DNA of 64,000 nucleotides from Microbacterium sp. H1-D42 (GTDB taxonomy: Bacteria > Actinomycetota > Actinomycetes > Actinomycetales > Microbacteriaceae), in the NCBI RefSeq assembly GCF_022637555.1, contig NZ_CP093342.1:1860001-1924000 (forward strand), read 5' to 3'. Below the pieces are notes generated by a model. That model saw only the letters and a program-made list of their open reading frames with translations, searched no databases and was not told the origin of the DNA. The translations under genes were made by a program, and so were the position numbers. The first letter of the stretch is position 1; each line of letters starts with the position of its first letter. Of this stretch, positions 45,997 through 61,044 are shown piece after piece.

Positions 45997-47904
45997 GTGA
46001 CTGCTGACGATAATGCCGCTGCCGAGCCTGCCCTCGACGCCTCCGCTGAGACCACTCAGCCCGCTGCCGAAGAGAGCGTGAAGCCCGGCTTCGACGACCT
46101 CGGCATCACGGGCCCCGTACTGAAGGCCGTCCGCGACCTGGGATACGAGACGCCCTCGCCCATCCAGGCCGCGACGATCCCCCTGCTGCTGCAGGGTCGC
46201 GACGTGCTCGGCACCGCGCAGACCGGCACGGGCAAGACGGCGGCTTTCGCGCTGCCGGTGCTCGAGAAGCTCGACCTCAGCCAGAAGACGCCGCAAGTGC
46301 TCGTGCTCGCCCCCACGCGCGAGCTCGCCCTGCAGGTCTGCGAAGCTTTCGAGTCGTACTCGGCACGCATGAAGGATGTCCGCGTGCTCCCCGTCTACGG
46401 CGGGCAGGCGTATGGCGTGCAGCTGTCGGCGCTGCGCCGCGGCGTGCACATCGTCGTCGGCACCCCCGGTCGCATCATGGACCACCAGGCAAAGGGCACC
46501 CTCGATCTCTCGGAGCTGAAGTACCTCGTTCTGGACGAGGCCGACGAGATGCTGAAGATGGGCTTCGCCGAAGACGTCGAGCAGATCCTCGCGCAGACGC
46601 CGGAGGACAAGCAGGTCGCGCTGTTCTCGGCGACGATGCCCGCGACGATCCGCCGCCTCGCGCAGCAGTACCTGAACATGCCCGAAGAGGTCGCGATCAA
46701 GGGCAAGACCACGACCAACCAGAACATCACGCAGCGGTACCTGGTCGTCTCGTACGCACAGAAGGTGGATGCCCTGACGCGCATCCTCGAGGTCGAGAAC
46801 TTCGACGGGATGATCGTCTTCGTCCGCACCAAGAACGAGACCGAGACGCTGGCTGAGAAGCTGCGTGCCCGCGGATACTCCGCCGCCGCGATCAACGGCG
46901 ACGTGCCGCAGGTGCAGCGCGAGCGCTCAGTGAACCAGCTCAAGGACGGCAAGCTCGACATCCTCGTCGCCACCGACGTCGCCGCCCGCGGTCTTGACGT
47001 CGAGCGCATCAGCCACGTGGTGAACTTCGACATCCCCACCGACACCGAGTCGTACGTGCACCGCATCGGCCGCACCGGCCGCGCCGGCCGCACCGGCGAC
47101 GCGATCAGCTTCATCACGCCGCGCGAGCGTTACCTGCTCAAGCACATCGAGAAGGCCACCCGCCAGCAGCCAACGCAGATGCAGCTGCCCACGACCGAGG
47201 ACGTCAACACGACGCGTCTGGCGCGCTTCGACGATGCCATCACGGCCGCACTGCAGGAGACCAGCCGCATCGAGGGCTTCCGCGACATCATCGCGCACTA
47301 CGTGCGCAACAACGATGTGCCAGAGGCTGACGTGGCCGCAGCCCTCGCCGTGGTCGCGCAGGGCGCGACCCCGCTGCTGCTGGACCCGGCCAATGACTCG
47401 CTGTCGAAGGCTGTCGAGCGCGACAACCGTCCGCAGCGTGACCGCGACGACCGTGGCGACCGCCAGGATCGCGCGCCTCGCGAGCGCCGCAGCCGCGGCG
47501 ACTACGCGGCCTACCGCATCGAGGTGGGTCGTCGTCACCGCGTCGAGCCGCGTCAGATCGTCGGGGCACTCGCGAACGAGGGTGGCCTCGGCCGTGATGA
47601 CTTCGGCGCCATCGCCATCAAGCCGGACTTCTCGATCGTCGAGCTGCCGGTCAACCTCGACCCCTCGGTGCTCGAGAAGCTGCGTGACACGCGCATCTCG
47701 GGCCAGCTGATCGAGATCAAGCCCGACCGCGGGATGCCGAACCGTCGTGGTCCGCGTGACGACGACCGCCGCGGCGGCTACTCGCAGGGCCCCCGTGAGG
47801 GCGGCTACCAGCGCGACCGCGGTGGCTACCAGCGCGATGACCGTGGTGGACGGGACGACCGCGGCGGCGACGCGGCGTACCGCAAGCCCCGCCACAAGAA
47901 CTGA
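45997..47904 (+). CDS. deaD: DEAD-box RNA helicase (DeaD/CsdA type)
   Basis: This 635-residue helicase has the complete DEAD-box core: a Q motif (SPIQAATIP), Walker A AQTGTGKT near 68-75, DEAD near 175, SAT and the motif VI HRIGRTGRAGRTG. A dimerisation-like region follows, then a DbpA-type RNA-binding domain (about 505-585, YRIEVGRRHRVEPRQIVGAL). The end is a basic, glycine- and arginine-rich tail (GGYQRDRGGYQRDDRGG). The role is probably ribosome assembly and RNA remodelling, often at low temperature. It starts with GTG. A strong hairpin 38 bases after the stop ends the transcript. Confidence 0.94.
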   Translation: MTADDNAAAEPALDASAETTQPAAEESVKPGFDDLGITGPVLKAVRDLGYETPSPIQAATIPLLLQGRDVLGTAQTGTGKTAAFALPVLEKLDLSQKTPQVLVLAPTRELALQVCEAFESYSARMKDVRVLPVYGGQAYGVQLSALRRGVHIVVGTPGRIMDHQAKGTLDLSELKYLVLDEADEMLKMGFAEDVEQILAQTPEDKQVALFSATMPATIRRLAQQYLNMPEEVAIKGKTTTNQNITQRYLVVSYAQKVDALTRILEVENFDGMIVFVRTKNETETLAEKLRARGYSAAAINGDVPQVQRERSVNQLKDGKLDILVATDVAARGLDVERISHVVNFDIPTDTESYVHRIGRTGRAGRTGDAISFITPRERYLLKHIEKATRQQPTQMQLPTTEDVNTTRLARFDDAITAALQETSRIEGFRDIIAHYVRNNDVPEADVAAALAVVAQGATPLLLDPANDSLSKAVERDNRPQRDRDDRGDRQDRAPRERRSRGDYAAYRIEVGRRHRVEPRQIVGALANEGGLGRDDFGAIAIKPDFSIVELPVNLDPSVLEKLRDTRISGQLIEIKPDRGMPNRRGPRDDDRRGGYSQGPREGGYQRDRGGYQRDDRGGRDDRGGDAAYRKPRHKN

Positions 47905-47941
47905 CCGACTCGGCGCCTGCCGTCGGATATCCCAGACGCCT

Positions 47942-47978
47942 GCGGCGTGTCACGGTTGCCCTGACCGCGACACGCCGC
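47942..47978 (+). terminator. intrinsic terminator after deaD
   Basis: A perfect 10-bp inverted repeat, GCGGCGTGTC and GACACGCCGC, encloses a 17-base loop. It begins 38 bases after the deaD stop and about 60 bases before acylphosphatase. Confidence 0.72.
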
Positions 47979-48040
47979 GTCTCGCAAAGATGCTCTGTCA
48001 TTTCCGACGCGCATCCGGCGTGAGCGGGCATGCTGGAAGC

Positions 48041-48310
48041 GTGAGATCCGTTCGAGTGATCGTCCGCGGCCGCGTGCAGGGCGTCGGCTTCCGGTGGTTC
48101 GTGCGGGATGCCGCCGTGGCCCGCGGAGTGACCGGCTGGGTGCGCAATCACGCCGACGGCAGCGTCGAGGCGCTGCTCAGCGGTGCGGATGCCGACGTGG
48201 ATACCGTCCTTTCGCAGTTGCGCACCGGCCCAGCGTTCGCGCACGTCGATGACGTGGTGATGGCGGATGCCGAAGATCCCCACCTGCGCGAGTTCGAGAT
48301 CAGGCGCTGA
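48041..48310 (+). CDS. acyP: acylphosphatase
   Basis: This 89-residue enzyme hydrolyses acyl phosphates. The N-terminal signature VIVRGRVQGVGFRWFVRD (about residues 5-22) includes the catalytic arginine, and GVTGWVRNHADGSVEALL (about 30-47) includes the catalytic asparagine. It is of standard length. The start is the GTG at VRSVRV; a longer in-frame extension upstream only shadows deaD. It appears monocistronic after the deaD terminator. Confidence 0.94.
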   Translation: MRSVRVIVRGRVQGVGFRWFVRDAAVARGVTGWVRNHADGSVEALLSGADADVDTVLSQLRTGPAFAHVDDVVMADAEDPHLREFEIRR

Positions 48311-48427
48311 CGACGAGGCCGTGCACGTCAGAGCGCGAGGTCTAAGTGGTGCGCGGTGATCATGGAACGAGCCTATGGGTGATGACATCTCGCGCCGCTC
48401 CTGGGACAGGTGCAAGAGCGCTCACGG

Positions 48428-48898
48428 TCACACCGCTGTTGCGCGCGCGAGTCTGGCGGCCAGTTCCACCAGTCTCTCGGGGTGCGCGAGAAGCGCCTGC
48501 TGATCGGGATTCGCGATCAAGTGCGCGATCAAGCGGTTCGCGCCGATCACGGTCGGCGCCCAGTATCCGCCTAGGTGATGCCGACTGAGCGACAGGGTAC
48601 GAGTCTCGCCGTCGGCGGTGATGTGCGCGGAGCCGTCGTCAGGCTCGACGCCGGGATCAGCCATCGTGATGACTGCCAGTGCGCCCAGCAAAACCGTCCC
48701 GAGAAAGCCGGGCAGACGGAACCGCGTCGTCGGCACGTCGATCGAAAGCTGCTCGATACTCCCCCACGCCAGGATGCCGCCGTTCTCCGCGCCCTCGCGG
48801 ATGATCACGGCTTCCGGGGTCAGCCGGAGATGGCTGCGTCCTGGATCGCCGACGACCAGCGCGCCGCCCGTGGCCATGAGCGGTCCGTAGCGGCGCAA
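48428..48898 (-). CDS. uncharacterised protein with one hydrophobic segment
   Basis: I do not recognise this 156-residue protein. The N-terminal part (residues 10-55) reads as beta strands with GRSHLRLTPEAVIIREG, suggesting a PH-like domain. One hydrophobic stretch (about 63-80, LPGFLGTVLLGALAVITM) may be a membrane helix, and the C-terminal half is helical. The apparent start is a TTG with CAGGAGAG about 8 bases upstream; an ATG 7 codons inside has no site. It lies between acyP and ligA, on the same strand as ligA and 110 bases after it. Confidence 0.65.
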   Translation of the reverse strand: MRRYGPLMATGGALVVGDPGRSHLRLTPEAVIIREGAENGGILAWGSIEQLSIDVPTTRFRLPGFLGTVLLGALAVITMADPGVEPDDGSAHITADGETRTLSLSRHHLGGYWAPTVIGANRLIAHLIANPDQQALLAHPERLVELAARLARATAV

Positions 48899-49008
48899 AT
48901 CAACTCTCCTGTCCGGTGGTGATCCCGCTGTCGCGGATGACGGGCGCGAGAGGCGCGGTCAGCGTAGTCTCACCCGCAGCGGCGATGTCGTTGAGGACGA
49001 TTAGTCGA

Positions 49009-51336
<2,328 letters not shown>

Positions 51337-51413
51337 CTACGAGCGGCGTGCGACATCCGCCGGGCGCGTCGCCTCAACTGTTGAGGGCGAGAGTGAAGAC
51401 CTACGGTGGAAAT

Positions 51414-52313
51414 GTGACGACGCACACGCATGATCTGTTCATCTCCGACAGCGAGGTGCGCAAGCGGTTCACCAGCTGGTCAGATGGTGAGGCCGACCGG
51501 GAGTGGACGTGCCTCACGCTGATCGCGCGGCACGCACCTGATCTGGCCCCACGGCCGCTGCGCCGCGAGACCGCGGAGGGTGCGCCGGAGATCGTGATGG
51601 ACCGTCTTCGGGGTCGCCCCTTCGGTGCTGCGCTGCTGACCGCGGAGCAGACAGTCGCCCTTGGGGTCGCTCTGCGCCGCCTCTACGACATGCCGCTCAC
51701 GGCGGTCGTGGCGAGCGGCATCGGTGAGCGTCGGCTCGGCCCATCGACGCTGCGCGCGCACCTGGTCGACTGGTCGGCTGAGTCGCCCGACCTGAGTCCT
51801 GCGCGGCAGCCGAAGCTCGTCGAGCACGCACTCCGCGAAGTGCGCGAGTTTCTCGCTGGTGCGCAGGTTCCCGAGTCCCGGCTCTCGGTGCTCGGCATCG
51901 CCGATCTCAACCCAGCGAACGTCCTGTGGGACGGTCGGGTCTGCCGACTGGTGGACTTCGAGGACGGCGGGCTGTCCGACCCCGCGTTCGAGCTCGCCGA
52001 CCACGTGGAGCACCTTGCGGGCCGGGGCGTGTACGACGCTGATTCCCTCGTGCGCGCGGTCGGACTCGACGCCGAGGACCGCGAGCGATTCTGCGAATGA
52101 CGCACGCACTGGGCGATCTTCTGGCTGATCATGGTGCTGCCGGGCAACGGCGGGTTCCTGCGGAACCCACCTGGCACGACAGAAGCGCAGGCCGAGCGGG
52201 TGCTGCGGATGCTCAGCGCGCGACGCGCGGCCGACGCCCCGAAGGGCTCCGATGCTTCGGGCGCTCAGGCCTCGACAGGCACCGCCGACACGGTCGTGTC
52301 GATCGTGAACTGA
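51414..52313 (+). pseudogene. aminoglycoside phosphotransferase-family kinase interrupted by an in-frame TGA
   Basis: The first part (228 codons, ending at TGA 52098-52100) encodes an APH/choline-kinase-like fold: VLGIADLNPANVLWDG near 160 (catalytic loop, Asp-x-x-x-x-Asn) and RLVDFEDGGLSDPAFELAD (metal-binding Asp). The same reading frame continues after the stop with RTHWAIFWLIMVLPGNGG and NPPGTTEAQAERVLRML, which is the C-terminal helix pair expected for this family. The full frame would give 299 residues. The stop could be a recent nonsense mutation (for example CGA to TGA) or a base-call error. The substrate is unknown, and the APH name does not imply resistance. The frame overlaps the mnmA 3' end by 49 bases. 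Confidence 0.78.
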
Positions 52314-53362
52314 CCCAGCACGCGGGTGCCGACGTAGATCACCGCGCTCTGACCTGGCGCGACGCCGTCGAGCGGCACATCAGGCACGACGCGCACGCCG
52401 GTGTCCGAGACGAACGCGCGCGCCGGCACGGGATCGGCGTGGGCGCGGATCTGCACTTCGCACTCGAACTCGGATGCCTCGGGCGCAGCCCCCGCCCAGG
52501 AGAACCGCTCCCCCGATATCTCTGCGATGGCAAGCGCTTCCTTTGGGCCGACGACCACGGTGTTCGACACCGGACGGATCTCGAGCACGAAGCGCGGCTT
52601 GCCGTCAGCGGCGGGGATGCCGAGCTTGAGACCGCGCCGCTGCCCCACCGTGAACGCGTGCGCGCCCTCGTGCGAACCCACCACGTCACCGTTACGGTCG
52701 ACGACGTCGCCGGTCGCCGTGCCGACCTTCTCGGCCAGCCAGCCGCGCGTGTCGCCGTCGGGGATGAAGCAGATGTCGTGGCTGTCGGGCTTCTGCGCGA
52801 CGCTGATGCCGCGTTCGGCGGCCTCGGCGCGCACGAGCGCCTTCGAGGGTGTCTCCCCCAGTGGGAAGTAGGTGTGCGCGATCTGCTCGGCGTTCAGCAC
52901 GCCGAGAACATAGGACTGGTCTTTCGCAGAATCGGACGCCCGGTGCAGCTCGAGCCCGCCGGTGCCGTCGACCAGCGTGGCGTAGTGCCCCGTGCACACC
53001 GCGTCGAAGCCGAGCTCGATCGCCCGCTCCAGCAGAGCGGCGAACTTGATCTTCTCGTTGCACCGCAGGCAGGGGTTCGGCGTGCGGCCGGCCTGGTATT
53101 CCGAGATGAAGTCCTCGATGACGTCCTCGCGAAAGCGCTCCGAGAAGTCCCACACATAGAACGGGATGCCGATCAGGTCGGCGGTGCGACGGGCATCCAT
53201 CGCGTCCTCGATCGTGCAGCAGCCGCGGCTGCCGGTGCGCAGCGTGCCGCCGGCGCGCGAGAGCGCCAAGTGCACGCCGACGACGTCGTGGCCGGCTTCG
53301 ACGGCGCGGGCCGCCGCCACCGCCGAGTCGACCCCGCCACTCATCGCCGCCAGAACTCGCAT
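52265..53362 (-). CDS. mnmA: tRNA-specific 2-thiouridylase
   Basis: This 365-residue enzyme makes 2-thiouridine at position 34 of tRNAs for Lys, Glu and Gln. The PP-loop [16 protein letters not shown] is at residues about 6-21. The first catalytic cysteine is in [15 protein letters not shown] near 100, and the second in [11 protein letters not shown] near 200. A beta-barrel C-terminal domain follows. The start at [10 protein letters not shown] fits the family start. Only 10 bases separate it from the cysteine desulfurase gene upstream, its sulfur donor. Confidence 0.95.
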   Translation of the reverse strand: MRVLAAMSGGVDSAVAAARAVEAGHDVVGVHLALSRAGGTLRTGSRGCCTIEDAMDARRTADLIGIPFYVWDFSERFREDVIEDFISEYQAGRTPNPCLRCNEKIKFAALLERAIELGFDAVCTGHYATLVDGTGGLELHRASDSAKDQSYVLGVLNAEQIAHTYFPLGETPSKALVRAEAAERGISVAQKPDSHDICFIPDGDTRGWLAEKVGTATGDVVDRNGDVVGSHEGAHAFTVGQRRGLKLGIPAADGKPRFVLEIRPVSNTVVVGPKEALAIAEISGERFSWAGAAPEASEFECEVQIRAHADPVPARAFVSDTGVRVVPDVPLDGVAPGQSAVIYVGTRVLGQFTIDTTVSAVPVEA

Positions 53363-53372
53363 GGGTTCCAGT

Positions 53373-54539
53373 TTACGTGCGCGCAGCTGGAGAGGCCCGG
53401 TGCACGGCATCCGCGATCACCGCGAGCACGGCATCGACGTCCGCGTCGGTCGAGGTCGCCCCCAGCGTGAACCGCAGCACACTGCGCGCCTCGGTCTCGC
53501 TGCGCCCCATCGCCATCACGACGTGGGAGGGCTCGGCGACGCCGGCCTGGCAGGCGGATCCGGTGGATGCTGAGACGCCGGCCATGTCGAGCAGGAACAG
53601 CAGGCTCTCCCCCACAGCCCCAGGGAAAAGCACGTGCGCGTTGCCGGGCAGACGGTCGGTGGGGTCGCCGAGCAGCTCAGCCGACGGCACGGCGGATCGG
53701 ATGCCGACGACGAGCCGCTCACGCAGCACGCGCAGCCTCTCCGATTCGCGCTCGCGTTCGAGCTCCGCTGCCTCCATGGCGGCGGCCAGCGCGGCAGCTC
53801 CTGGGACATCCTGCGTGCCGGCGCGCAGACCGCGCTGCTGGGCTCCCCCGTGCAGCAGCGGCGCCAGTCGCGCGGTGCGGGCGACGATCAGCGCTCCCGT
53901 TCCCACCGGTGCACCGATCTTGTGCCCTGCGATGCTCATCGCCACCAGTCCAGAGCCTGCAGGCGCGTCGCCGCGCAGTACGCGGAACGACAGCGGCAGA
54001 TGTCCCCAGGCCGAGACAGCGTCCAGATGCAGCGGTACCCAGGCATCCGCCGCCGCCGCGCTGAGCGCACCTGCGTCATTGATCGTGCCCACCTCGTTGT
54101 TGGCGACGAGCGCTGTTGCCAGCGCGGCGCCGGGAAGGGCGTCAGCGAAGGCCGGCACAGAGATCCGACCGAGCTCGTCCACCGGCACCGGAAGCACCAC
54201 GGCGCCGCTCGCGGCCAGGGCTGCGACCGTGTCCATAGTGGCGTGATGTTCGGCGTCGGGCAGCACGATGGCATCCGATTTCTCGGCCCGAGCTGCCCAC
54301 AGTCCGTGCAGCGCCGTGTTGATGGATTCTGTGCCGCCCGAGGTGAAGACGACTTCGATCGGTTCGCAGCCCAGCACGGTCGCGACGCGTTCGCGTGACT
54401 CCTCCAGCAGCCGGCGCACGTCCTGGCCGGCGCCGTGCGTCGATGACGCGTTGCCGACGAGGTCGGATGCGCTCAGCCATGCCTCGCGCGCTTCGCGCCG
54501 CAACGGCGTGGTCGCCGCGTGATCGAGGTAGAAGCGCAT
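53373..54539 (-). CDS. cysteine desulfurase (NifS/IscS class)
   Basis: This 388-residue PLP enzyme takes sulfur from cysteine and passes it on as a persulfide. The N-terminus [16 protein letters not shown] is typical, the PLP lysine is in [16 protein letters not shown] near 205, and the catalytic cysteine lies in the loop [11 protein letters not shown] near 328. The loop length fits the class I (IscS/NifS) group. It is encoded just before mnmA, so tRNA thiolation is the likely main task; iron-sulfur assembly is possible too. It is divergent from glgX. Confidence 0.93.
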   Translation of the reverse strand: MRFYLDHAATTPLRREAREAWLSASDLVGNASSTHGAGQDVRRLLEESRERVATVLGCEPIEVVFTSGGTESINTALHGLWAARAEKSDAIVLPDAEHHATMDTVAALAASGAVVLPVPVDELGRISVPAFADALPGAALATALVANNEVGTINDAGALSAAAADAWVPLHLDAVSAWGHLPLSFRVLRGDAPAGSGLVAMSIAGHKIGAPVGTGALIVARTARLAPLLHGGAQQRGLRAGTQDVPGAAALAAAMEAAELERERESERLRVLRERLVVGIRSAVPSAELLGDPTDRLPGNAHVLFPGAVGESLLFLLDMAGVSASTGSACQAGVAEPSHVVMAMGRSETEARSVLRFTLGATSTDADVDAVLAVIADAVHRASPAART

Positions 54540-54637
54540 GCCTCCATTGTCCCACCGTGAGCAGGGTGAGACTCGGGATCAGCGGACGCGGCACGCGGAT
54601 TCACCCGACGACGTCCTGCACGTTTAGGCTGTTCCCC

Positions 54638-56707
54638 ATGTCCGCGCCGACCATCCAGCCCCTCGGAGGCACCGCTCTCGACGACCTCGGTGTGCGTCTG
54701 CACGACGGCGGCGGAACCCTGCGCATCTGGTCGCAGAACGCGTCGTCCATCGAGTTGGTGCTCTTCGACGAAGACGACCTCGACTGGGAGACCGCCACCG
54801 TCGCCCTCGAGCGCCGCACCGGCGGCGTGTGGGAGGTGACGACCGACCTGCTGCAGCCAGGCACGCGCTACTCGCTGCGCGTCGACGGCCCGCACGGCCC
54901 TGGCAACACCTTCAACGCCGAGACGCTGCTGCTTGACCCATACAGCCGCGGCCTCGCACAGGGCGACGGCTACGAGGAATGGCGCTCGGTCGTCATCGTC
55001 GACGGCTTCGACTGGGGCGGGATCGCCAAGCCGCGCATTCCGCTGGATGAGACCGTCATCTACGAAGGGCATGTGAAGGGCCTCACCAAGCGGCACCCGG
55101 AGGTTCCCGCCGCACTGCACGGCACCTACGCGGGCCTGGCCCACCCGGCCATGATCGAGTACCTGAAAGATCTCGGGGTCACCGCTGTCGAGCTGCTGCC
55201 GGTGCACGCCTTCGTGCCCGAGCCCCGTCTGCTCGAACGCGGGCTCACCAACTACTGGGGCTACAACACCCTGAACTTCTTCACTCCGCACACCGCATAC
55301 GCCACCGAGGCCTCTCGCAACGCCGGGCCGGAAGCCGTGCTCACCGAGTTCAAGGGCATGGTCAAGCTGCTGCACGAGGCGGGCCTCGAGGTCATCCTCG
55401 ACGTCGTCTACAACCACACCAGCGAAGAGGGACTCGGCGGTCCGCGATCGAGCCTGCGCGGCATCGACAACGCCAACTACTACCGCCAGCAGCCGAACGG
55501 CGCGTACATCGACACCACCGGCGTCGGGAACACCGTCAACACGGCCACAGACGCCGCCGCGCGACTCGTGCTGGACTCGCTGCGCTACTGGGCGAACGAG
55601 ATGCAGATCGACGGCTTCCGCTTCGATCTCGCCGCGGCCCTCGGCCGCGGCGCCACGCACGAGTTCGACCCCCAGCATCCGCTGCTGCTCGCGATCCGCG
55701 ACGATCCCGCCCTGCAGGACGTGAAGATCATCGCCGAGCCGTGGGACGTCGGGATGGGCGGATGGCAGACCGGCAACTTCCCCACCGGATGGAGCGAGTG
55801 GAACGACCGCTACCGCGATCGCGCGCGCAACTTCTGGCTGAGCGACATCGACTACGCGCGCCGCGCATCAGCGCCGGTCGGGATCGGCGGGTTCGCGAAC
55901 CGTCTCGCCGGGTCAGCCAACACCTACAGCGAGGAGCGCGGCCCGCTGGCGAGCATCAACTTCGTCACCGCCCACGACGGGTTCACCCTGCACGACCTCG
56001 TCTCGTACGACGTCAAGCACAATGAGGCCAACGGCGAGGACAACCGCGACGGTGCGGACGTGAACCGCTCGTTCAACCACGGCGTCGAGGGCGAGACCGA
56101 GCAGCCCGCGATCCTCACAGCCAGGCGCAAGGCCATGCGCAACCTGATGGGAACGCTGCTGCTGTCAGCCGGCATCCCGATGATCACCGCCGGCGACGAG
56201 TTCGGACGCACACAGCGCGGCAACAACAACGCCTACTGTCAGGACTCCCCCCTGACCTGGCTGCAGTGGGAGCACCAGCCGTGGCAGCGGGACCTGCGCG
56301 CGCACGTGTCGCTGCTGACGCGCCTGCGCGCCGAGAACCCGGCGCTGCGGCCGGGGCGCTATGCACGGCTCGGCGAGCACGTACCTGAGGCGTCCGAGAT
56401 GGACTGGTACGACCAGGACGGCCAGACGATGGAGGTCGAGCAGTGGAACGACCCCCGCAACCGCACCCTGCAGTACGTCGCAGCCAGCATCCCGCACGAC
56501 GGTGAGAGCAATCGCATCCTGCTGATCGTGCACGGCACCGAGGCGCCGATCGATGTGCGACTGCCCGACAGCATCGAGAACGCTTCCTCGTTCGTCTCGC
56601 TGTGGTCCAGTTCCGACGAGGCTCCAGCCGCCGAGGAACGCCGCTACCTGCCCGGTGAGGTACTGCCCATCGCGGGCACATCGATGCGGCTCTTCCGGGT
56701 CGAATGA
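54638..56707 (+). CDS. glgX: glycogen debranching enzyme GlgX
   Basis: This 689-residue GH13 isoamylase-type enzyme cuts alpha-1,6 branches of glycogen. An N-terminal CBM48 domain (about residues 10-100) precedes the catalytic barrel. Region I is VVYNHTSEEG near 265, the nucleophile region is FRFDLAAALGRG, the general acid is in IIAEPWDVG, and region IV is FVTAHDGFTLHD. The start at MSAPTIQPLGG was chosen because the CBM48 begins just after it. It opens a glgX-glgE-glgB run, with 51 bases before glgE. Confidence 0.93.
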   Translation: MSAPTIQPLGGTALDDLGVRLHDGGGTLRIWSQNASSIELVLFDEDDLDWETATVALERRTGGVWEVTTDLLQPGTRYSLRVDGPHGPGNTFNAETLLLDPYSRGLAQGDGYEEWRSVVIVDGFDWGGIAKPRIPLDETVIYEGHVKGLTKRHPEVPAALHGTYAGLAHPAMIEYLKDLGVTAVELLPVHAFVPEPRLLERGLTNYWGYNTLNFFTPHTAYATEASRNAGPEAVLTEFKGMVKLLHEAGLEVILDVVYNHTSEEGLGGPRSSLRGIDNANYYRQQPNGAYIDTTGVGNTVNTATDAAARLVLDSLRYWANEMQIDGFRFDLAAALGRGATHEFDPQHPLLLAIRDDPALQDVKIIAEPWDVGMGGWQTGNFPTGWSEWNDRYRDRARNFWLSDIDYARRASAPVGIGGFANRLAGSANTYSEERGPLASINFVTAHDGFTLHDLVSYDVKHNEANGEDNRDGADVNRSFNHGVEGETEQPAILTARRKAMRNLMGTLLLSAGIPMITAGDEFGRTQRGNNNAYCQDSPLTWLQWEHQPWQRDLRAHVSLLTRLRAENPALRPGRYARLGEHVPEASEMDWYDQDGQTMEVEQWNDPRNRTLQYVAASIPHDGESNRILLIVHGTEAPIDVRLPDSIENASSFVSLWSSSDEAPAAEERRYLPGEVLPIAGTSMRLFRVE

Positions 56708-56758
56708 CACTCATCCTGATGGAGTGACTCCCACCCGCCGGAGCGGTACATTCAAAGT

Positions 56759-58827
56759 GTGGCGGCTCTGACTGGTGGGGAGACCGCGGGGCTGAGAAGC
56801 CCCGCACTGATTCCGGCACGCCCTGCCGCCGAGTCGCCGGCGGTGGGCAGCACCATCGTCGGGCGGATGCCCCTCTTCGACCCGACACCGCATGTGCCGC
56901 ACGGGCACCCCGCCAAGGCGTTCGTCGGCGAGGTCGTGCCTTTCGACGTCGTCGCATTCCGCGAAGGGCATGACCGCATCGGAGTGCATCTGCGCCTGGT
57001 CGATCCGGCCGGCGACGAGACACTGCACCGGCTGACTCCGCTGGCCGACGGCACCGACAGATGGCGCGCGTCGATCGCGATCGAGCTGAAGGGCGACTGG
57101 CGCTACCGGTTCGAGTCGTTCGCCGACGACTTCGCGACCTGGGCGCACGATGCCGCCGTCAAGGCGGTCGCCGGTGTCGACATCGCGGTGATGAGCGCAC
57201 TCGGTGCGCGTCTGCTTACGACCGCTGCGAAGGAGAAGGACCGGTCGGCGGCTGAGAAGCGGATGCTGAAGGCTGCGGCCGCGCGACTCGCGCATCCCGC
57301 ACCCGACGTTCTGCACGCCGTCGCGGCAGACGAGGACGTCGCGGCGGCATTCGCCGCACGCCCGCACACATCACTCGGCTCGCAGACCGCATGGCAGACA
57401 CTGCGGGTCGAGCGCACCCTCGCCGGAGTGGGCGCCTGGTACGAGTTCTTCCCCCGCTCCGAGGGCGCCGTGCGCCGCAAGGACGGCAGCGTCAAGAGCG
57501 GCACCTTCCGCACGGCGATGAAGCGCCTGCCCGGTGTCGCCGGCATGGGCTTCGACGTCATCTACCTCGTGCCGATCCACCCGATCGGCACCACCAACCG
57601 CAAGGGCCGCAACAACACCCTCACCACCGAACCAGGTGATCCCGGCTCTCCGTATGCGATCGGCTCCGCAGACGGCGGTCACGACGGCATCCATCCCGAA
57701 CTCGGCACAGAGAAGGACTTCCGTGCCTTCGTCCGCGCCGCAGGCAAGGAGGGACTCGAGGTAGCGCTCGATCTCGCGCTCCAGGCCTCCCCCGACCATC
57801 CCTGGGTCGCCGCGCATCCGGAGTGGTTCACGACCCTGCCGGACGGAACGATCGCGTACGCCGAGAACCCGCCGAAGAAGTACCAGGACATCTATCCGCT
57901 GAACTTCGACAACGACCCAGTCGGCATCTACGCCGAGATGCGGCGCGTGGTGATGCACTGGGTCGCTCAGGGGGTGAAGATCTTCCGCGTCGACAATCCG
58001 CACACCAAGCCACTGGCCTTCTGGGAGTGGCTGATCGCCGAGGTGCGGGACGAGGATCCCGACGTCATCTTCCTCGCCGAGGCGTTCACCCGCCCTGCGG
58101 TGATGCGCGCGCTCGCCGCGATCGGCTTCCAGCAGAGCTACTCGTACTTCACCTGGCGCAACACCAAGGCCGAACTCGAGGAGTTCCTGACCTCGGTCTC
58201 GCACGAGACCAGCGATTACATGCGCCCCAACCTGTTCGTGAACACGCACGACATCCTCACCGAGTATCTGCAGTTCGGCGGCCGCGCCGCGTACCGCATC
58301 CGGGCCTGCATCGCCGCGACCGCCGCCCCGATCTGGGGAGTGTACGCGGGGTACGAACTCATCGAGAACGTCGCGCGGCCGGGGTCCGAAGAGAACATCG
58401 ACAACGAGAAGTACGAGTACAAGTTCCGCGACTGGGCCGGCAGCGAGGAGCGCGGCGAGTCCCTTGCTCCCCTGCTGCGGCGCCTCAACGCGATCCGCGA
58501 CGCGCACCCGGCACTGCGACAGCTGAGGAACCTCTCCGTGCACTGGAGCGACGATGACGCCGTGCTCGTCTACTCCAAGCACCTGGACGGCGCCTTCACC
58601 GCCACCGGCGAATCCGACACGCTCATCATCGTCGCCAACGTCGACCCGCACTCCGTCCGGGAGACGACAGTGCACCTGGACACCCGCATCTGGGGTGTCG
58701 AACCCGGTGACGACTACGAGGTCGAGGATCTGCTCAGCGGAGCGATCTGGACCTGGAACGACCACAACTATGTGCGACTCGACGCGTTCGCCGAGCCGGT
58801 GCACATCCTGAGGGTGAAGGAGCGATC

Positions 58828-58831
<4 letters not shown>
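56759..58831 (+). CDS. glgE: alpha-1,4-glucan:maltose-1-phosphate maltosyltransferase
   Basis: This 690-residue GH13_3 enzyme extends alpha-1,4-glucans with maltose 1-phosphate. The N-terminal domain has GRMPLFDPTPHVPHG and PAKAFVGEVVPFDVVAFREG near residues 38-75. Catalytic regions include VKIFRVDNPHTKPLAFWEW (nucleophile Asp) near 405, VIFLAEAFTRPAVM (acid Glu) near 435 and NLFVNTHDILTEYL near 490. The GTG start has GGAGCGG upstream. The stop overlaps the glgB start by 4 bases (ATGA). No pep2/mak (maltokinase) or treS gene is found in this window, so the substrate source lies elsewhere. Confidence 0.95.
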
Positions 58832-61035
<2,204 letters not shown>

Positions 61036-61044
61036 GCGGGGCGT

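Noticed and set aside
52098..52100. Selenocysteine at the in-frame TGA of the phosphotransferase gene
   Set aside because: The family does not use cysteine or selenocysteine there, and no selenocysteine insertion-type hairpin was recognised after the codon.
57371..58804. A 477-codon open frame opposite glgE
   Set aside because: It is an antisense shadow of a gene with clear GH13 catalytic residues.
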